A stretch of DNA of 64,000 bases from Kuafuiihalomonas sp039024635 (GTDB lineage: Bacteria > Myxococcota > Kuafuiibacteriia > Kuafuiibacteriales > Kuafuiibacteriaceae). Positions 59,693-64,000 of this stretch are shown piece by piece (within the stretch, counting starts at the first letter, position 1; every line of letters starts with the position of its first letter). A program made the position numbers and the translations under genes. The notes under the pieces are model-generated. The model was not told where the DNA came from. It ran no database searches and was given only the letters and a program-made list of their open reading frames with translations. The DNA is taken from positions 1-64,000 of the forward strand of contig JBCCQA010000008.1 in assembly GCA_039024635.1 (NCBI GenBank), given 5' to 3'.

Positions 59693-61032
59693 GCCCGCTC
59701 ACCTTCGAGATCAGAGCGCTGCTTCGGATTGGCGCCCCCATGATGATCGTGCAGGGCGGCTTGGTCCTGATGAGCGTCGTAGATACGCTTGTGGTAGGTC
59801 GCGTCTCGCCCCTTGCCGTCGCCTCGGTGGGTCTCGGCAGCAATACGGCCAACCTCATCATGGCCCTGGTGGTTGGAACGGCCATGGGGCTAGAGCCCCT
59901 GGCATCTCAAGCCATGGGCCGAGGCGACGAAACCCGGGCCCTGTTCTGGCTGCAGCGAAGCGTCTGGTTGGCCCTCGTCGGGGGCGTAGCGTTGAGCGTC
60001 GCCTCCTTGGCCCTGCCCTTGGCCTTTCGGCTATTCGACATCTCGGGGGATCTGGCCGAGACCTCGACCGCATACATCTGGGCACGAGCTCCGGGTCAGG
60101 CCTTCTGCTTCTTGTTCTCGGTGTACCGAAGCTTCCTTTCGGCTCTCGGTCGCACGAGCGCGCTCATTTGGGCCATCGTATGGGCCAACTTGGCCAATCT
60201 CCTTCTGGACGGCATCCTGGTTCTCGGCCTCGACTTGGGCGCGACCGGAGTCGGACTCGCGACCTCGGCATGCTTCGGGGTCCTTTGGCTGTCCACCATG
60301 CGTTCGGTCCGGCGCCGCCATGGCGTCGCCTTCGACTGGCGCTTGGCCAGCAGCCCTGAGCAGGCGCCTACGTTCGATGAGCTTCGGGTGCTGCTGAGGC
60401 TCGGACTCCCCATAGGCCTTCAGTTCCTGTTGGAGGTCGGCATCTTCAGCTGGGCGTCTGCGGCCATGGCGAGCTTTGGCGAGACTTGGCTAGCCGGTCA
60501 TCAGATCGCGCTCACGATGGCCTCATTCACGTTCATGTCGGCCACAGGACTCGCCATGGCGACCACGAGTCGTGTTGGCCAGCACGTCGGTGCCGGTCGA
60601 GGGCAGGAAGCGAAGCGCGTCGGTCGCCTCGGCATCACGCTCGGCGGCGGCTTCATGGTGGTCGGTGGGCTGAGCTTCTTGTTCTTTCGAAGGCCGATCG
60701 CCTTTGCCTTCGCCCCCGACGCGCCTGCGGTCGTCTCGACGGGCGCCGCACTTCTCACCTTGGCCGCCCTCTTCAGCCTCTCGGATGGGATTCAAGCCGT
60801 CGCTGCTGGCGCCCTTCGGGGCATCGGCGATACGCGGGCCATCTTTTGGGCCAACATGGTGGGGCACTGGTGCCTTGGGCTTCCCGTCGCTTGGTGGGCC
60901 GCCCACGGACTGGGCCACGGGCCGCCGGGGCTATGGTGGGGCCTGATTGCGGGGCTCAGCTTCACGGCCGTCTTTCTGCTCATCCGCTTCGAGCGGCTGG
61001 CTCGGCGGCCGCTTCAGGCCTTGGAAGCGTGA
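59689..61032 (+). CDS. MATE family efflux transporter
   Basis: A 447-aa membrane protein of 12 predicted helices, starting at the GTG at 59689 that overlaps the leuS stop. Family features: RIGAPMMIVQGGLVLMSVVD, then TLVVGRVSPLAVASVGLG; MGLEPLASQAMGRGD; LRLGLPIGLQFLLEVGIFSW; GGLSFLFFRRPIAFAFAPD. MATE proteins export drugs or metabolites using Na+ or H+. It overlaps the convergent RlmN-like gene by 53 nt. Confidence 0.92.
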   Translation: MSPLTFEIRALLRIGAPMMIVQGGLVLMSVVDTLVVGRVSPLAVASVGLGSNTANLIMALVVGTAMGLEPLASQAMGRGDETRALFWLQRSVWLALVGGVALSVASLALPLAFRLFDISGDLAETSTAYIWARAPGQAFCFLFSVYRSFLSALGRTSALIWAIVWANLANLLLDGILVLGLDLGATGVGLATSACFGVLWLSTMRSVRRRHGVAFDWRLASSPEQAPTFDELRVLLRLGLPIGLQFLLEVGIFSWASAAMASFGETWLAGHQIALTMASFTFMSATGLAMATTSRVGQHVGAGRGQEAKRVGRLGITLGGGFMVVGGLSFLFFRRPIAFAFAPDAPAVVSTGAALLTLAALFSLSDGIQAVAAGALRGIGDTRAIFWANMVGHWCLGLPVAWWAAHGLGHGPPGLWWGLIAGLSFTAVFLLIRFERLARRPLQALEA

Positions 61033-62005
61033 CCAGCTGACCGCAGGCGGCGGCCTCGTCATCTCCCCGGGGTCGACGAAGCATCACGCGATGGCCCCTC
61101 TCCCGGAGCCGAGCCGCGAAGGCCTCGACCCGCTCCGGGCGCGGGGGACGATGACCGGGGCGCACATCGCTCGGGTTCACCGGCAGAAGGTTGAAGCGGA
61201 CCTCGGATTCGAAGTTCCGAAATAGCCAAGCTGCAGCCTCGGCGTCGGAGGCCAGGTCGTTGACGCCGTCAATGAGGGTCATCTCAACGAAGAGTGGTCG
61301 AGCAAGGCGGCGGAAAGCCTCGGCCAAGGCTTCGACCGATGAACTCTGGCTGGCGACCAGCTTTCTTCGCTTCTGGTCCTCGGCTGCGTGAAGTGACCAG
61401 GCAACCCGCACCGGCCAAGGCCCGAGCCGAGATACGGCCTTCGGGCTGGGAGCGACGGTCGACACCGTGACGTGGCGGGGCCCGAAGCCCCAAAGACGCC
61501 CGTCCACCAGTAGCTTCACCGCCCTTTCGACCCGCCTCAGGTTGTCCAAAGGCTCCCCCATTCCCATGAAGACCACGTTGCGGACGGTCGGTGCCCCCAG
61601 CTCTTGAGCTCGTTTGATGGCGTACCAAACCTGGTGAATGATCTCCGAGCTGCTCAGGTTGGTAGGTCGAGACAAGGTGCCGGTCGCGCAGAATGAACAC
61701 CCCCTACGGCACCCAACCTGGGTCGAGACGCAGACCGTGGAGCGAGACGCATTCGGAATGAGCACGCTCTCCCAGGCCCCGGATTTTCCACTGAAACGAA
61801 ATCTACGCGTCCCGTCCCGGGCTGCGACCTCCAGATCCCGGTGGGCCTCAACCAGGCTCAGGCCCTCGAGGGCCTTGGGCTTGACCGCGGCTTCTTCCGG
61901 TCGGCGGCCGTGACGCAGCGCGCCCGCTACGGATGCCGCACGACCCGGGCCCCCAAGAATGGTCGAGAGCTTGGAAAAGGAGACATCAAAACCTGAACAA
62001 GACAT
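60980..62005 (-). CDS. RlmN/Cfr-family radical SAM methyltransferase, second copy
   Basis: A 341-aa protein from the ATG at 62005 (a GTG at 62011 is also in frame). The radical-SAM motif is CRRGCSFC in VCVSTQVGCRRGCSFCATG, followed by VVFMGMGEPLDNL. The methyl-carrier Cys is kept in DEAAACGQLVTLP. The N-terminal accessory domain is shorter and different from the first copy (60% or more of it is Ala/Arg-rich and unconserved in appearance). It could be a housekeeping paralogue with another RNA target or a Cfr-like C8 methyltransferase; sequence alone does not decide. Confidence 0.85.
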   Translation of the reverse strand: MSCSGFDVSFSKLSTILGGPGRAASVAGALRHGRRPEEAAVKPKALEGLSLVEAHRDLEVAARDGTRRFRFSGKSGAWESVLIPNASRSTVCVSTQVGCRRGCSFCATGTLSRPTNLSSSEIIHQVWYAIKRAQELGAPTVRNVVFMGMGEPLDNLRRVERAVKLLVDGRLWGFGPRHVTVSTVAPSPKAVSRLGPWPVRVAWSLHAAEDQKRRKLVASQSSSVEALAEAFRRLARPLFVEMTLIDGVNDLASDAEAAAWLFRNFESEVRFNLLPVNPSDVRPGHRPPRPERVEAFAARLRERGHRVMLRRPRGDDEAAACGQLVTLPRPEAAAEPAARSG

Positions 62006-62021
62006 GAACACCTCGATTCAA

Positions 62022-62045
62022 CAGGGGGTTTTGGATGCAGGGGGT
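62022..62045. repeat. Two direct copies of CAGGGGGT, 16 bp apart
   Basis: CAGGGGGT at 62022-62029 and 62038-62045, just upstream of the second RlmN-like gene start. A possible regulator site; only two copies are seen. Confidence 0.25.
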
Positions 62046-62138
62046 GCCACAGAAACGCCCAAACTCACTCCGCGAGACTCGACGCCTTTGCGCGACGAGC
62101 GATATCGTCCTTCCGAGCTCGATGACCGAGTTCCCATT

Positions 62139-62160
62139 CGGCGCGATGGGGGTTGCGCCG
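62139..62160 (+). repeat. 6-bp hairpin in the leader of the Fis-type regulator
   Basis: CGGCGC (62139-62144) and GCGCCG (62155-62160) around a 10-nt loop, about 20 nt before the AAGGAAGG ribosome site. Could modulate translation; weak evidence. The rest of the 190-bp divergent gap shows no clear promoter. Confidence 0.25.
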
Positions 62161-62195
62161 GATGATGCCTCACCCCCGAGAAGGAAGGAAACCAC

Positions 62196-62813
62196 ATGAA
62201 TTCCAAACCTCGGGTGCTGGTCGCGCACCACCTGCCGATCGATGCGTCCATTCGGGCCATGCCAGGCTTGGAGGTCCACGTGGAGCAGGACCCGCTTCGA
62301 TTCGAATCTCGCCTCCGGGAGACGGCGCCGGACGTTTTCGTCATGGAGCTGGACGGTGCGGATGTTCACTCGCAAGCGCGAGTACGTAATGCCGTCGCCA
62401 TCATGCCCAGTACGGTGCTCATCGTGGCCGTGGCCCCCCGGGACATGGCTTCGGCGGCAGAGGCGATGGAGCAGGGTGCCAAAGGTTTCGTGCTTCTTCC
62501 TCTGGAGGCACGGTCTCTGGCCCTCGTGGTTCAGCGAGAGCTGGAACACAAGAAGATGGAGGTCGAGGTCGAGCGTCTCCGGGATTCGAGCGCTTCGGTC
62601 AGCATTCCCGGTTCGACCCTGGACGAGATCGAAAAGGAGGCCATTCTGCGCTCTCTGGACGCGTCCGGAGGGAGCACCGGAAAAGCGGCCAAGATGCTGG
62701 GTATCAGCGTGCGGAAGATCCAGTACCGGCTTCGTGAATGGCAGCAGGATTCGCCCGAGCTTTTCCAGCGCAAAGGCAACCGCATCGTCGTCCGAAAGCT
62801 TGACCGAGCCTGA
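62196..62813 (+). CDS. Pseudo-receiver / Fis-type DNA-binding regulator
   Basis: A 205-aa protein with a strong AAGGAAGG ribosome site. The N-terminal receiver-like domain (1-120) lacks the acidic pair (VLVAHHLPID) and has Glu51 (VFVMELDG) at the phospho-Asp site, so it is probably not phosphorylated. A helical linker (120-145) leads to a Fis/NtrC-type helix-turn-helix: LDEIEKEAILRSLDASGG, then STGKAAKMLGISVRKIQYRL. There is no AAA+ domain, so it would not activate sigma-54 itself. Glu51 may mimic a permanently phosphorylated state (inference). Confidence 0.82.
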   Translation: MNSKPRVLVAHHLPIDASIRAMPGLEVHVEQDPLRFESRLRETAPDVFVMELDGADVHSQARVRNAVAIMPSTVLIVAVAPRDMASAAEAMEQGAKGFVLLPLEARSLALVVQRELEHKKMEVEVERLRDSSASVSIPGSTLDEIEKEAILRSLDASGGSTGKAAKMLGISVRKIQYRLREWQQDSPELFQRKGNRIVVRKLDRA

Positions 62814-62833
62814 GCCCGTCGAGCTCCGCCCCG

Positions 62834-64000
62834 TCACGCTTCGGCGAGGGCGGAGCTCACTCGGGCGGCGACTTCATCGATCTCCTCGTCACTGCTCTTG
62901 ATGTTGACGCCGAAGCCTGAGCCCAGGCCGCCGTCGACGACGCCGACCGACAGGTTGATGGAGCGCTCCAGCAGAGCATCGGTCCGAGGGAAGGAACCCT
63001 TCGAAATGTCGTGTCCCTTCTCTTTGAGCGCTTTCCGAATGTGCTCCATGTTGGAGTAGACGTGCCATCCGCTCTTGTCGAGGGTCGTGGTTGCTAGACG
63101 CTCGGCAACGCGACGAGCACGCTCGGCGTTCTCGAGCATCATGACGAGGAGGGTGCCACATTCACCTTCGAGGTCAGTGATGCGTCGGAACTCGACTTCG
63201 CTGCGGGCTTCGATCCCGGCCTTGAGACGGGCTTTGTGCCCTCGGAGGGTCGAGGTGATGCCGTCCAGCTTACGAAGCTGCGCAAGGGCGACTGCGCCCG
63301 TGAGCTCGTTTATGCGGTGATTCATGCCCAGAACCTCTCGTCGGCCGACCTCGGTGCCGGTTCGGAGCGGACGGTGCCCCTGGTCGTGATAGCCGAAGGC
63401 CTTCTCGTAGAGCACGGAATCATTGGTCGCGATGAGTCCGCCGTCGCCGGCCGTGAAGGTCTTGAAGAAGTTCAAGGAGAAGCCACCCATTCGACCAAAT
63501 GACCCGACCGACTGGCCCTTGTAACGGGCCCCGGCCGCTTGAGCACAGTCTTCGATCACCAAGAGATCGTGCTTCTTGGCGATGGGCAGGAGGGCGTCGA
63601 GCTCAGCTGGATTGCCCAGCATGTGCACGGGTACGATGGCTTTTGTTCGGGGCGTGATACGGGCTTCAACGTCATTCGGATCGAGGTTCAAGGTCTCGTC
63701 GACCTCGGCAAGAATGGGGGTCGCACCCGTGAACAGGACAGCCGTGTAGGTCGCGACATAGGTGTAGGCCGGCACGATGACTTCGTCGCCCTCGCCGATC
63801 CCGAGGCTGAGCATCGAGATCCAGAGGGCCGCCGTCCCGGAGTTCACGGCCAGGGCATGTTCGACCCCGACCGAGGCGGCGAACTCTGACTCCAGGGTCA
63901 TCACTTTGCGCAAAAAACGCGGATCGTCAGGAGAACCGTAGCGATAGAGGTGACCCGAACGAATGACTTCGAGGATCTGTGCCTCTTCTTCCTCTCCGAC
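62834..64000 (-). CDS. DegT/DnrJ/EryC1 family PLP aminotransferase, 5' end outside the window
   Basis: The frame is open from the stop at 62834 to the right edge (at least 388 codons). Upstream of the first in-window start codon the residues EEEEAQILEVIRSGHLYRYG are typical DegT N-terminal sequence, so the gene begins outside. PLP features: ALAVNSGTAALWISM, VIEDCAQAAGARYKGQ and GGFSLNFFKTFTAGDGG with the Schiff-base Lys. Members transfer amino groups to keto-sugars for lipopolysaccharide or glycan synthesis, or to cyclitols. Product genes lie outside. Confidence 0.9.
   Translation of the reverse strand, partial: VGEEEEAQILEVIRSGHLYRYGSPDDPRFLRKVMTLESEFAASVGVEHALAVNSGTAALWISMLSLGIGEGDEVIVPAYTYVATYTAVLFTGATPILAEVDETLNLDPNDVEARITPRTKAIVPVHMLGNPAELDALLPIAKKHDLLVIEDCAQAAGARYKGQSVGSFGRMGGFSLNFFKTFTAGDGGLIATNDSVLYEKAFGYHDQGHRPLRTGTEVGRREVLGMNHRINELTGAVALAQLRKLDGITSTLRGHKARLKAGIEARSEVEFRRITDLEGECGTLLVMMLENAERARRVAERLATTTLDKSGWHVYSNMEHIRKALKEKGHDISKGSFPRTDALLERSINLSVGVVDGGLGSGFGVNIKSSDEEIDEVAARVSSALAEA

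Noticed and set aside
62034..62053. Bottom-strand TGGCAC...TGCA resembling a sigma-54 promoter
   Set aside because: The GG and GC elements are 8 bp apart instead of 10, so it should not work as a -24/-12 promoter.

Overview
The window is a GC-rich, densely coded bacterial chromosome segment with no rRNA, tRNA, insertion sequence, prophage or CRISPR array that I can see. Several genes point to Myxococcota or a near relative (former Deltaproteobacteria). These are a CdnL/CarD regulator, a FrzS-like pseudo-receiver/coiled-coil protein, a DUF4388-type protein, Cys-rich CDDG-repeat lipoproteins, a Ser/Thr kinase and a PP2C phosphatase, an FHA-GGDEF protein and many large lipoproteins. The assignment rests on gene content only.

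Layout. 1-9.6 kb: a DUF4388-like gene running off the left edge, a secreted LPP20-like protein, two tandem paralogous Cys-rich beta-propeller lipoproteins, a cyclic-nucleotide-binding protein overlapping an AI-2E family transporter, and a thiol:disulfide interchange protein DsbD. 9.6-17.4 kb: a leftward envelope cluster of a VolA-like lipase, a FadL-type porin, a second VolA-like lipoprotein that has lost its nucleophile, a small lipoprotein and a GNAT acetyltransferase. 17.4-26.3 kb: hemF behind a CRP-like site, DUF3108, CPBP protease, CAP protein, an ECF sigma/anti-sigma pair, a FrzS-like protein, a repeat protein and coaX. 26.4-36 kb: nuoABC, lepA, lepB, an orphan 2-oxoacid oxidoreductase gamma subunit, ndk, rlmN, mtnP, and a signalling block of PP2C-cNMP and FHA-GGDEF. 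36-44.4 kb: cdnL, pdxH, uvrB-uvrC, a DUF507 gene, gltX and an MshEN-domain protein. 44.4-51.4 kb: a PpiC-type isomerase lipoprotein, comEC, a nucleotide translocase, yraN-rsmI and a response regulator. 51.4-64 kb: a peptide-type ABC transporter operon with an embedded Ser/Thr kinase and no ATPase gene, purA, leuS, a MATE exporter, a second RlmN-family gene, a pseudo-receiver/Fis regulator and a DegT aminotransferase running off the right edge.

How the genes may work together. Cyclic-nucleotide signalling recurs: two cNMP-binding domains keep their phosphate-binding residues, and a near-consensus CRP operator sits about 41.5 bp upstream of the likely hemF transcription start. The VolA-FadL linkage suggests cleavage of exogenous lysophospholipid and fatty-acid uptake. 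Nine gene pairs share a 4-nt NTGA stop/start overlap, and all four NTG start codons (ATG, GTG, TTG, CTG) occur, so translational coupling is a common feature of gene organisation here. The most unusual unit is the solute-binding lipoprotein, membrane Ser/Thr kinase and two permeases at 51.4-55.9 kb. Start codons were often moved from the longest open frame to fit signal peptides, Shine-Dalgarno sites and overlaps; the reasons are given per gene.
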